The notes beneath the pieces were generated by a model that saw nothing but the letters and a program-made list of their open reading frames with translations, searched no databases and had not been told where the DNA came from. This document shows, piece by piece, positions 26,491 through 35,416 of a stretch of 64,000 bases of DNA (positions are counted from its first letter, which is position 1; each line of letters opens with the position of its first letter). The stretch is from Acinetobacter nosocomialis NIPH 2119 (GTDB taxonomy: Bacteria > Pseudomonadota > Gammaproteobacteria > Pseudomonadales > Moraxellaceae), in contig NZ_KB849239.1 of assembly GCF_000368085.1 (NCBI RefSeq), forward strand, positions 1,144,269 through 1,208,268, read 5' to 3'. The position numbers were made by a program, and so were the translations under genes.

Positions 26491-26888
26491 AAACTTAATA
26501 AATCAAAATTTTCTGTATTATAAGTATTTTTATGTGAAATGCATCACAATTTTATTAAAATTTATTAAACTAAACTCATTATTTCTTTATATAAATTAAT
26601 TTTCACATGAAAATTCAAATAATTTAATAACGTTCCTGAATAAAAATCATTATTTAGTTCGCTTCAAATTTTTTAATTTACTTAATTCTTGTTGAGCAAC
26701 TCACTCTAAAGAAATTATACAAGCAATTGAATATATTAAATTTTGTAAGATATATAGCTTCCAAGACTCATCAACTATTCAATATTCATTTTAGTGTAAT
26801 TCAGTTTTTGATATGCAAAAAATGCATAATTACTTTAATAAATGCATTAGAAGTGAAGCATTTCGAATTCTAAGATGAATCATCTTTA
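26491..26888. other. 398-bp spacer upstream of aspA
   Basis: AT-rich divergent upstream region. AATGCAT (26821-26827) and ATGCATT (26842-26848) form a small inverted repeat 60-85 bases before the aspartase start. No other element was recognised. Confidence 0.45.
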
Positions 26889-26906
26889 ATGAATCGAAGT
26901 TTAATG

Positions 26907-28322
26907 ATGAACGCAGATATTACTACCCGTATTGAGAAGGATCTTATTGGTCATAGAGAAATCAACAATGATCATTATTACGGAGTTCAAACATTACGTG
27001 CTTTAGAAAATTTCAACTTAACAAATAGCAAAGTTGGAAATTTTCCTAACTTAATTAAAGCATTAGCTATGGTTAAGCTTGCCTGTGCTGAAGCAAACTA
27101 TAATCTTAAAAACTTAGATCAAACTAAATTTGAAGCGATCGAATACAGCTGTAATCAGCTTATTCGTGGAAACTTCCATGACCAGTTCCCAATCGACATG
27201 ATGCAAGGCGGTGCTGGTACTTCAACCAATATGAATGCAAATGAAGTATTGGCAAACGTTGCTTTAGAATATATGGGACATTCTAAAGGTCAATATCAGT
27301 ACTTACATCCAAATAACGACATTAACATGTCACAGTCAACAAATGACGTATACCCTACTGCAATCCGTTTAGGTTTGTTACTTAGCCTAGATGAGTTAAA
27401 TCTTCCATTTAACAATTTGATTCTTAGCTTCCTAAATAAGTCTCAAGAGTTTGCACACATTTTAAAAATGGGACGTACTCAATTACAAGATGCTGTGCCT
27501 ATGACATTAGGTCAAGAGTTTGGTGCTTTTGCGGTAACTCTACAAAAAGACCTTGAGCAAATTAATACGCTTATTCCAAATGTTTTAGCTTATATGAACC
27601 TTGGCGGTACAGCGATTGGTACAGGAATTACCACTGAATATAGTTACCGTGAACTCGCGATTCAAGCACTTGGAAAAATTTCTGGTAAGAAAATTAAGTC
27701 AGCTCCAGATCTAATCGAAGCAACTTCAGATATGGGTGACTTTGTTCTTTTATCTGGTTTATTAAAACGTACTGCAACTAAACTTTCAAAAATTGCCAAT
27801 GACTTGCGTTTACTTTCAAGTGGTCCACGTACTGGCATTAATGAAATTAACTTAGAAGCACGTCAACCGGGTAGCTCGATCATGCCAGGTAAAGTAAACC
27901 CAGTTATTCCTGAAGCAATGAATCTTGCTTGCTTCCAGATTATTGCAAATGATTTGGCTGTAACTTTAGCTGCTGAAGCTGGTCAATTACAGTTAAATGC
28001 AATGGAACCACTTATTGCATTCAAACTATTTGAATCGATGGACTTACTTGGTAAAGCAATGGCAATGTTCCAAAGTAAATGTATTGATACGATTACGGCC
28101 AACCCTGAGCACTGTAAAGTTTTAGTTGAAAACTCAATTGGTATTGTGACTGCACTTAACCCATACCTAGGTTATGAAACTACAACTCGTATTGCTAAAA
28201 CAGCAAATGAAACTGGGCAAAGTGTATTGGCTCTAGTTCAGAATGAAGGTTTATTATCAGCACAAGTGCTTGATGATATCTTGTCGATTAATAATATGGT
28301 TAAACCAAAAATGTCGGCTTAA
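26907..28322 (+). CDS. aspA: Aspartate ammonia-lyase (aspartase)
   Basis: A 471-residue member of the fumarase/aspartase superfamily with the signature loop GSSIMPGKVNP near residue 320, plus QSTNDVYPTA and GTGITTE segments that bind the substrate. It converts L-aspartate to fumarate and ammonia. The ATG at 26907 is chosen for its distance to CGAAG; ATGs at 26889 and 26904 are also in frame. It is a single gene closed by a strong terminator. Confidence 0.88.
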   Translation: MNADITTRIEKDLIGHREINNDHYYGVQTLRALENFNLTNSKVGNFPNLIKALAMVKLACAEANYNLKNLDQTKFEAIEYSCNQLIRGNFHDQFPIDMMQGGAGTSTNMNANEVLANVALEYMGHSKGQYQYLHPNNDINMSQSTNDVYPTAIRLGLLLSLDELNLPFNNLILSFLNKSQEFAHILKMGRTQLQDAVPMTLGQEFGAFAVTLQKDLEQINTLIPNVLAYMNLGGTAIGTGITTEYSYRELAIQALGKISGKKIKSAPDLIEATSDMGDFVLLSGLLKRTATKLSKIANDLRLLSSGPRTGINEINLEARQPGSSIMPGKVNPVIPEAMNLACFQIIANDLAVTLAAEAGQLQLNAMEPLIAFKLFESMDLLGKAMAMFQSKCIDTITANPEHCKVLVENSIGIVTALNPYLGYETTTRIAKTANETGQSVLALVQNEGLLSAQVLDDILSINNMVKPKMSA

Positions 28323-28332
28323 TTCCTGAAAT

Positions 28333-28361
28333 AAAAAAGGAGCTTTTAAAGCTCCTTTTTT
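28333..28361. terminator. Bidirectional terminator aspA / TonB receptor
   Basis: AAAAAAGGAGCT (28333-28344) pairs with AGCTCCTTTTTT (28350-28361) around a 5-base loop, giving T-runs on both strands. It lies between convergent stops. Confidence 0.9.
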
Positions 28362-28377
28362 ATTTGTCCTGTAACTT

Positions 28378-30555
28378 TTAAAAGCTAAAAGTTGTAGAAA
28401 ATTGAGCTGTGCGAGGATTACCTAAGAACAGATAGTCATCCCCCATAAATGCCCCTACATCACGCCAATATTTCTTGTTAAATAAGTTATCAATATTGAA
28501 TCTAAAAGTTGTGTCATGCCCAGCAAAATTTGTTTTATAGGCAGCACCAATATTAAAGACACTATATCCGCCTACTTTTGCAGTTCCCTCTTTGTTTGCA
28601 TATTTACTGCTACTATATTGCATACCACTGAGTAATCTTAATCCTTCAACTGACGGTACTTTATAAGATAACTGTGCAGTTGCGCGTACCTTTGGTACAT
28701 TTTGAGTTTGATGACCTTTGTAGCTGTCAGTATCAATATCAACAAGACGAGATTTGGTAAAGGTAATGCCAGAGCTTACATCAAGTGTATCGGTTAAGGC
28801 GCCTGTTAAACCTAACTCAATACCTTGATTGTGTTGTTCGCCTTGCTCAACAAAATCAAAAGTTCCATCTACATTCACTTGGCTATATTGATTGTCTTGT
28901 TTTAAATCAAAAATAGCTGCTGTTAATAAGAAGTTGCGTATTTGTTGCTTAACACCAAATTCATATTGTTCAGAATTTTTCGGTGATAGAACTTCTAGAG
29001 CATTATTAGCAAACCAAGGAGCTTCGCCACCATCTGATAAACCTTTAGCATATGAAGCATAAAGATTAGTCGTAGCAGTTGGACTATACATGAGTGCTAA
29101 TTGTGGCAAAAACTTATTTAAATCGGTATCTCGGCTTTGCTGCCCATCTGAATTATAAGCTTGCTCATCAAGGTGAATAAGTTTTCCACCAAGTAGGGTT
29201 GACCATTGATCATTAAATTGAACTCGGTCAGAGATTGTAAATGCAGTTTGATCACTCTCTAGAGCTTTGTAACGATCGCCTGGACTTTCCAATGAAGGAT
29301 TGTAGTCGACCGTATCTTCATAAATATTGCCTGTTCCTACTGCTACATTCAGTGGTGTATGGTGTTTTAAGGTTTTATATGTACGTTGTAATTCGAAAGC
29401 GATTTGATGCTGAATATTGCCAGTATTGAATTGGCCATTTAACCCAGCAGCAAACTGGTTAGTTATACGTGTGTCATCTGGACTACGATAGTCATAAATA
29501 TCATAATTTCCGTGTTTATCAAAAGTATTGCCCAAGCCCGTAACTTCACAAATGCTGCTATAACAGCCCCATGGGAAAGCACTATTGTCATCAATCACAA
29601 CACGGCTTTGTGATGCACTTAAGCTACCATTCCATTGATCGTTAAATGCATATTGATATTTCAAGCTCGCATTTACACTATTATTTACAACAGGTTTACT
29701 CCAAGACTGATAACCCAATAAACGGTCTTGATCTACATTTGTTGGTACTTCTTGCCCATCAAGCAGTTGATAGCCGGGTACAGAACGTTGACTTTGATGC
29801 TGGGCTTCAATGTCAAACAGTAGTTTAGAGCGATCATTAATTTTCCAGTCTAAAGCTACTGAACCAAACTCACGCTTACCATTTGCATGATCAACATTTG
29901 GATGAATACTTTCATGTGCTAGATTGATTCGATAACCGAAATTATCATTAATAAAGCCGCCGACATCCGTTGCCAGTGTATAGCCGCCTTCTGAATTTGC
30001 ATCGACCGTAATATTTTTAACATCGGCAGGTCTTTTGGTTACATAGTTAACAACACCACCTGGCGTCGACATACCACTTTGAATTGCAGAAATGCCTTTT
30101 AAGATTTCAACTTGTTCTTTATTTTCTAAAGCTACATTTTGCTCGCCACGTATGGTATGGCCATTAATGAGATAACTTGAACCTAAATCGAGTGCAAAAC
30201 CCCGTGCTACAAAGTTTGGATAGTAGCCAATAGCAGCGTAGCCATCGCCTAAGGATGAATCATTTTTAATAACATCAGTTAAAGTTTTTGCGTGTTGATC
30301 TGCTATACGTTCAGAAGTAATGGTTGTAATAGATGCAGGAACTTTTTTTACTTCACTAGTTTGAAAGCCAGATAAAGTCACTTTTTTTGATGAGTATAAT
30401 GCATCATTATTTTGTGTAGCGTTCACAGTAATGGTTGGGAGCTGCGAAACCTCCACTTCATTTGCATAAACGACAGATGTTATGAGTGCAATAGATGAAG
30501 CTAATGCTGTTTTAGAGCATGTCATGAAGTGAAGATTTAACGAACGTCTTTCCAT
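28378..30555 (-). CDS. TonB-dependent outer-membrane receptor (siderophore type)
   Basis: A 725-residue receptor: signal peptide ending near VVYA, a TonB box-like VSQLPTITVNA, a plug domain (residues ~60-170, with YLINGHTIRGEQNVALENKE and GGVVNYVTKRP) and a 22-strand-type barrel ending in TTFSF with the C-terminal aromatic residue. The start at 30555 has AGG 8 bases upstream; the ATG at 30582 lacks one. The family imports ferric siderophores, but no siderophore genes are nearby and no convincing Fur box was found, so the ligand is open. A 6-3-6 palindrome lies about 100 bases upstream. Confidence 0.88.
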   Translation of the reverse strand: MERRSLNLHFMTCSKTALASSIALITSVVYANEVEVSQLPTITVNATQNNDALYSSKKVTLSGFQTSEVKKVPASITTITSERIADQHAKTLTDVIKNDSSLGDGYAAIGYYPNFVARGFALDLGSSYLINGHTIRGEQNVALENKEQVEILKGISAIQSGMSTPGGVVNYVTKRPADVKNITVDANSEGGYTLATDVGGFINDNFGYRINLAHESIHPNVDHANGKREFGSVALDWKINDRSKLLFDIEAQHQSQRSVPGYQLLDGQEVPTNVDQDRLLGYQSWSKPVVNNSVNASLKYQYAFNDQWNGSLSASQSRVVIDDNSAFPWGCYSSICEVTGLGNTFDKHGNYDIYDYRSPDDTRITNQFAAGLNGQFNTGNIQHQIAFELQRTYKTLKHHTPLNVAVGTGNIYEDTVDYNPSLESPGDRYKALESDQTAFTISDRVQFNDQWSTLLGGKLIHLDEQAYNSDGQQSRDTDLNKFLPQLALMYSPTATTNLYASYAKGLSDGGEAPWFANNALEVLSPKNSEQYEFGVKQQIRNFLLTAAIFDLKQDNQYSQVNVDGTFDFVEQGEQHNQGIELGLTGALTDTLDVSSGITFTKSRLVDIDTDSYKGHQTQNVPKVRATAQLSYKVPSVEGLRLLSGMQYSSSKYANKEGTAKVGGYSVFNIGAAYKTNFAGHDTTFRFNIDNLFNKKYWRDVGAFMGDDYLFLGNPRTAQFSTTFSF

Positions 30556-31100
30556 TGAATAGTTACCTGCTATTGCGAGCATAATTTATAAGGCTAAAAA
30601 TGGTTATCTCCCTATTTTCAGCCACGCAAGAATACAGGCACACATATTGAGAAACAATACATTCTGTATTTTTTCGATTAAGTGAATTTTGTCCGAATTT
30701 TTGAACTTATCATTATATAAATTTTATTTATTTTCTTGAGAATTGAGACTATAACTTTTTAAGTATTATCAAATATTCAAATTACACTTAAGCTCAAAAT
30801 GGAACCTAAAAAGGAGAAAGAGAATAGAAAAAATACTGGTATTAAATTAGCTCAATGATTTTAAATATAATTCATTATCAAATTGAGCGTAAGGAAATGT
30901 TCGATCATTGGTTAAAATATCTTTAAATCGAACAAAAGGACGTAATCTCACTAGAAACGAATTTTAAAATTAGAAAAAATGAATGGTTAGGAATTTTAAG
31001 GACGTGCTCAGGGTTGAGTAACTTTTACTGTTTCATTCTCTTTTCTGTCTAGCATACCTAAAAAATTCCTAGTTTTTGTCTACAAAACGATGGATGTAAT
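30556..31100. other. 545-bp divergent spacer TonB receptor / MHS transporter
   Basis: No gene is seen. It holds a perfect palindrome AATACA-TTC-TGTATT at 30656-30670 near the receptor gene, and a 7-bp inverted repeat GTTCGAT...ATCGAAC at 30899-30905 and 30927-30933 nearer the transporter. Both are candidate operators. Confidence 0.45.
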
Positions 31101-32387
31101 ATGACATATACTCAGGAAGAAAAACGTAGTCGAATACGTGGGATTGTAGGCGCAGCCTCTGGTAATTTAGTCGAATGGTTTGATTTTTATATTTATGCAG
31201 TATTTGCTGCTTACTTTACTCAAGCTTTAACCGCACCTGATATGGATAGTACGACCAAGTCTATTTATGTTTGGGGGGTATTTGCCGCAAGCTTCTTTAT
31301 GCGTCCGATTGGAAGCTGGCTATTTGGTCGTATTGCAGATCGACATGGCCGAAAGAAGTCGATGATCATATCAATCTGTTTGATGGCTTTAAGCTCCTTT
31401 TTGTTTGCAGCTTTGCCTACTTATGATCAAGTCGGTTTATTTGCTCCTTTTCTGTTACTCCTTGTTCGTCTACTTCAAGGCTTATCAGTGGGTGGTGAAT
31501 ATGGCGCCGTTGCTACTTATATGAGTGAATTAGGCTTAAAAGGTCAGCGTGGTTTTTACTCATCTTTCCAATATGTCACCCTCTCTGGTGGTCAATTGCT
31601 TGCAAGCTTACTGGGCGTTATTTTATTGACGTTCTTAAGTGAACAACAATTACATGATGGCGGTTGGCGTATTCCATTTGTTATTGGTGGTATCGCAGCA
31701 ATTTTATCTTTGCTTGCACGTAGTCGTTTAGAAGAAACGCTTTCTCATCAAGACAGCGAACGAAAAGAGTCTGGTAGCTTAAGAGAACTCTTTAAAAAGC
31801 ACTGGAAAACCTTTTTATTGGTGGTTGGATACACTTCTGCTGGTTCATTAACGTTTTATGTAGAGACTGTTTATTCAAAAACCTATTTAACCAACTTAGG
31901 GATGGATGGAAAAACCGTTGGTTATATCATGACCTTCGCGCTATTTGTTTATATGTGTGCTCAACCTGTATTTGGTGCAATTTCGGACCGTATTGGACGA
32001 CGCTCTTCAATGTTGGCATTTAGCTTATTGTCCGCCATTTTTATTTATCCAGTCATGGTGATCGGGATGCGTGCCTATATAGATTCTCCGATCATCATTA
32101 CATTGCTACTCATCTTTATGATGATGTTACTCAGCTTCTATACTTCCATTAGTGGTTTGGTAAAAGCTGAAATGTTCCCACCTCATGTGCGGGCTTTAGG
32201 TGTAGGTTTCTCGTATGCAGTAGGTAATGCGCTGTTTGGTGGTTCTGCACCTTCAGTTGCCTTACAGTTCAAAGCTGCCGGAATTGAAAATACCTTCTTT
32301 ATATATGTGATTGTCATGCTGATTATCTGTTTCTTATGTAGCCTTGCGCTTCCTAAAAAACCAGATTATTTAGAACATGATCATTAA
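31101..32387 (+). CDS. MFS transporter, metabolite:H+ symporter (MHS) family
   Basis: A 428-residue inner-membrane protein with about 12 helices. The start ASGNLVEWFDFYIYAVFAAY and the motif FGRIADRHGRKKS are typical of the KgtP/ShiA/ProP branch, as is the GGEYGAVATYMSE loop. These carry dicarboxylates, shikimate, betaines and similar acids. The substrate is not decided by sequence; 2-oxoglutarate or a related acid is the closest family guess. Single gene, terminator directly after. Confidence 0.83.
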   Translation: MTYTQEEKRSRIRGIVGAASGNLVEWFDFYIYAVFAAYFTQALTAPDMDSTTKSIYVWGVFAASFFMRPIGSWLFGRIADRHGRKKSMIISICLMALSSFLFAALPTYDQVGLFAPFLLLLVRLLQGLSVGGEYGAVATYMSELGLKGQRGFYSSFQYVTLSGGQLLASLLGVILLTFLSEQQLHDGGWRIPFVIGGIAAILSLLARSRLEETLSHQDSERKESGSLRELFKKHWKTFLLVVGYTSAGSLTFYVETVYSKTYLTNLGMDGKTVGYIMTFALFVYMCAQPVFGAISDRIGRRSSMLAFSLLSAIFIYPVMVIGMRAYIDSPIIITLLLIFMMMLLSFYTSISGLVKAEMFPPHVRALGVGFSYAVGNALFGGSAPSVALQFKAAGIENTFFIYVIVMLIICFLCSLALPKKPDYLEHDH

Positions 32388-32393
32388 TTAAAT

Positions 32394-32429
32394 AAGATGC
32401 CTTCTGTCCCAAGCAGAAGGCATCTTTTA
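32394..32429. terminator. Terminator between MHS transporter and DUF971 gene
   Basis: A 12-bp perfect GC-rich stem (32394-32405 with 32415-32426) with a 9-base loop. It abuts the stop codon of the minus-strand DUF971 gene and can end both convergent transcripts. Confidence 0.85.
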
Positions 32430-32708
32430 GCTCTTAGCAAATTCTTTTAAAAAAGCCCACGGAAAAATCCCTTTATCATGCCCATCATTAAAGCAAATTT
32501 GGGCACCATAACCTTGATCAAACATAGCTGTCACTTCAACATTTTGATGCTCTATTTTAATTTGTTTAATCCGCTTCGCTCGGCAAAAGCCACATGGGCA
32601 AATTTCCCTTAAACTTTGATGACTCAGACATACGCTTGAGCCATCGGTCCATATAAAGTGAACCTGCTTATTTATAGTGTCGACACGGATATCAGGTCTG
32701 ATTTGCAT
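32427..32708 (-). CDS. DUF971 protein (zinc-binding, gamma-butyrobetaine hydroxylase N-terminal-like)
   Basis: A 93-residue DUF971 domain. It has the complete metal site known from the zinc-binding N-terminus of gamma-butyrobetaine hydroxylases: CxCxxC (CPCGFC, residues ~37-42) and a later His in [14 protein letters not shown]971 also occurs fused to Mrp/ApbC iron-sulfur carriers, so a helper role for the iron-sulfur protein of this operon is a reasonable guess. It is the last gene of the operon and overlaps the HEAT gene by 17 bases. Confidence 0.85.
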   Translation of the reverse strand: MQIRPDIRVDTINKQVHFIWTDGSSVCLSHQSLREICPCGFCRAKRIKQIKIEHQNVEVTAMFDQGYGAQICFNDGHDKGIFPWAFLKEFAKS

Positions 32709-33690
32709 ACTTCACCTCACCAATTTGATTTAATCCAATACGAATCGCTTTTCGTACTTCAGGATCCGGATCATTTTGATGTTGTTCCAATAACGTCTGA
32801 GCTTCTGATGTGCCGATTTCGCCGAGTGCTAAAGCGACTTCTTTACGCAAGTTACTAATTTCATGCTTAAAGTTATCAGTCAAATGAGCAACTGCCAGAT
32901 GCGATTTTAGTAGTCCCAAGCTCCGTACTGCTGCAATACGTACTTGCCAATACAGGTCTGATACAGCATGAATTAATGGAGCTTCGAGCTGAACTATACG
33001 TAACTTACCAATCGTAAGTGCAGCTTCCACTCTTAGTTGCCAGCTTTCCGAAGTTAAAGAATGTTGAAGTGCTTGGATGACCTCAGTTGATATACTCTGA
33101 CTATAAGCCAAACCACCTGTTGCAATACGGCGGACCTCATCATCTGTATCTGTTTCTGCAATTTTTGCCAATATCGTAATCGCTTGGTCTTGTTGTAACC
33201 AACTTAATGCACTGACTGCCTCACGGCGTACAAATGCATCTTCGTGGTGTACCAAAGCAGATATCTCTTCAAATAATTGGTGTGGTCGTAAAGGTTTTAA
33301 AGCACGCAGAATTGCACTAAGGGCAAAAGTATCTGTATGCTTTAAATACGGTGCCAGTATCTGGGCCGATGCCGGATTTTTGACTTCACTTAAACTCTGG
33401 CTGGCAGCTTGTCTCACATTCAGATCAGCATCAAATAAGGCTTGCGCCAATACTTGCAAACTGGTTGGGTCTTCCCAGCTTTCTAAGTTTTTTGCCGCTT
33501 CTTCCCGGACTAAAGCTGAAGAGTCGTGTTGTAGTGCTGTATGCAACCAAGGAAGTAAATCTGGATTTTCTTCATCACCAATATTCATTAAAGCGACGAA
33601 GCGAATCTTTTCATCTGGGTCATTGAGCTGTGCGAGAAATTCCTGATTATATTCATCGAGGTCATCTAAAGCTTGATAATAAAAACTCAT
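32692..33690 (-). CDS. HEAT-repeat protein
   Basis: A 332-residue cytoplasmic protein built from about eight to nine HEAT/PBS-lyase-like repeats of ~31 residues, recognisable by recurring VRxxAAxxL patterns ([45 protein letters not shown]). It has no catalytic motif. Such solenoids hold partner proteins. The start overlaps the ATPase stop by 4 bases (ATGA), so the two are translationally coupled. In this operon it may be a scaffold or maturation factor for the flavoprotein or transporter; that is inference. Confidence 0.88.
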   Translation of the reverse strand: MSFYYQALDDLDEYNQEFLAQLNDPDEKIRFVALMNIGDEENPDLLPWLHTALQHDSSALVREEAAKNLESWEDPTSLQVLAQALFDADLNVRQAASQSLSEVKNPASAQILAPYLKHTDTFALSAILRALKPLRPHQLFEEISALVHHEDAFVRREAVSALSWLQQDQAITILAKIAETDTDDEVRRIATGGLAYSQSISTEVIQALQHSLTSESWQLRVEAALTIGKLRIVQLEAPLIHAVSDLYWQVRIAAVRSLGLLKSHLAVAHLTDNFKHEISNLRKEVALALGEIGTSEAQTLLEQHQNDPDPEVRKAIRIGLNQIGEVKYANQT

Positions 33691-34526
33691 TCGTATTCCT
33701 TAATTTGTGATTTCTTTCCAAGCCCTAATGGATTTAAACGGCTTAACTCTTCTTGTTGAGTAGCTTCTTTTAAAGACTGGATGCAATGTTTTTTAATGGC
33801 TGTAAATTCACTACTCGTTACAAGCTCAACATCCCGTGGACGTTCAAACTTAAGCGAAATTTCCTCAATAATCCGTCCTGGTCGATGGCTCATAATCAAC
33901 ACTCGGTCGGCTAAAAAAAGTGCCTCATCAATATCGTGGGTAATAAATAAAACCGACGTTTGGATTTCTTGCCAAATTTCGAGTAATAGCATTTGCATTT
34001 TTAAACGAGTTTGAGCATCTAAGGCACCAAAAGGCTCATCCATTAATAAAATGCGAGGTTGATTAATCAGTACTCTCGCAATTTCAACCCGTTGCTGCAT
34101 GCCACCAGAGAGTTCGGCTGGAAATTTATGTTCAAAACCTTTAAGCCCGACCAGATCAACCATTTTCTTAGCTTGTTCAATACGCTTTTGTTTGGCGATG
34201 CCTTTCATTTTTAAACCAAAGGCAATATTTTCGAGCACGCTTTTCCACGGAAATAAGGTATGTTGCTGAAACACCAAACCTCTATCTGGATGCGGTTCAA
34301 ATATCGATTCATCATCGACCGTTAAAGACCCAGAACTAATCGGTAAATGCCCTGCCAAAGCACCTAATAATGTGGATTTACCGCAACCCGATGGGCCCAG
34401 TAAACAAATAAATTCGCCCGGTTGTATTTCGAAATTAACCCGATCTAATGCCTGAAAACGATTTTTAGCTTGCCCTAAATGTAGAGATAGATTTTGAATA
34501 CGTACATGGCCTTGTGTAACTGACAT
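33687..34526 (-). CDS. ABC transporter ATPase, nitrate/sulfonate/taurine type
   Basis: A 279-residue ATPase with Walker A GPSGCGKST (~44-52), Q-loop, signature LSGGMQQR and Walker B ILLMDEPFGALD followed by the switch histidine TH(D). It belongs to the SsuB/TauB/NrtD group that energises uptake of small anions. Its stop overlaps the HEAT gene start and its start is 1 base from the permease gene stop, all in one operon. Confidence 0.92.
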   Translation of the reverse strand: MSVTQGHVRIQNLSLHLGQAKNRFQALDRVNFEIQPGEFICLLGPSGCGKSTLLGALAGHLPISSGSLTVDDESIFEPHPDRGLVFQQHTLFPWKSVLENIAFGLKMKGIAKQKRIEQAKKMVDLVGLKGFEHKFPAELSGGMQQRVEIARVLINQPRILLMDEPFGALDAQTRLKMQMLLLEIWQEIQTSVLFITHDIDEALFLADRVLIMSHRPGRIIEEISLKFERPRDVELVTSSEFTAIKKHCIQSLKEATQQEELSRLNPLGLGKKSQIKEYE

Positions 34527-34527
34527 T

Positions 34528-35382
34528 TTAAGACTTCCTCAATTGATACCATGGAGTAAATCGGTTTCCAATCACACGCACCAATGTACTGCTAAACATA
34601 CCCAATGCTCCTATGAGCACCATGCCAACCACGATATTGCTATAGTTTTGCAAGGTGAAAGATTCCCATGTGAAGTATCCAATTCCATGTTGCCCCGAAA
34701 TCATTTCGGCAGTCACTAAACAGAACCAGCAAGTACCCATTCCAATGGATAAACCAGTAATAATATTCGGTAATGCCCCCGGAATAATGACTTCATGAAT
34801 AATGGCAAGATCAGAAGCACCTAGACTTTTTGCAGATGCAACGAGTCTTGGATCAACTGCACCAACACCATGTACCGTGTTTAATAAAATTGGAAATAAA
34901 GCCCCAATGAACGTAATAAAAATCATGGAAGCTTCTGATGAGGGAAAAATCAGAATTGCTAAAGGAATCCATGCAACTGCTGGTATTGGACGTAATACTT
35001 CTAATGGTGGCATTAGAAATGCAGCCAGTTTTTGGTAACGTCCTGCCAACAAACCAATACCTACACCAATTAGAGCCGCAAGCACAAAACCAATCACTAC
35101 ACGAAACACACTAGATTCAACATGTTCAAATGCAGCGCTGAGTTGAAAAAAAGCCCATAGCGCATGAATGACATCTAAAGGTGTCGGGACATTGCTAAAG
35201 TTCACAAAGCCTAAATTTACTTTAAACTGAGCAAGTCCTTGCCAAACTGCTATCCAAAAAGCTATAGATGTAAAAGCAATGACATAGCTTTTTAAATGCG
35301 TCGGATATGATCTCAACTGCTGAAAAAATTTAATCAAAAATGTACTTTGGTTTTTAGGTTTTGTCTGGACTAAACTACTCAT
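34528..35382 (-). CDS. ABC transporter permease, SsuC/TauC type
   Basis: A 284-residue inner-membrane protein with about six helices and the EAA-loop of the binding-protein-dependent permeases (AKSLGASDLAIIHEVIIPGALPNIITGL split over residues ~185-212). It is most like SsuC/TauC/NrtB. It pairs with the ATPase encoded 1 base away and with the binding protein encoded 34 bases upstream. Confidence 0.92.
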   Translation of the reverse strand: MSSLVQTKPKNQSTFLIKFFQQLRSYPTHLKSYVIAFTSIAFWIAVWQGLAQFKVNLGFVNFSNVPTPLDVIHALWAFFQLSAAFEHVESSVFRVVIGFVLAALIGVGIGLLAGRYQKLAAFLMPPLEVLRPIPAVAWIPLAILIFPSSEASMIFITFIGALFPILLNTVHGVGAVDPRLVASAKSLGASDLAIIHEVIIPGALPNIITGLSIGMGTCWFCLVTAEMISGQHGIGYFTWESFTLQNYSNIVVGMVLIGALGMFSSTLVRVIGNRFTPWYQLRKS

Positions 35383-35416
35383 TCGTCACCTCCTGCTTAT
35401 TAGGTAAGACAACACA

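Noticed and set aside
30583..30900. Fur box upstream of the TonB receptor
   Set aside because: Stretches such as TTATCATTATATAAA match the 19-bp consensus only partly; not enough to call.
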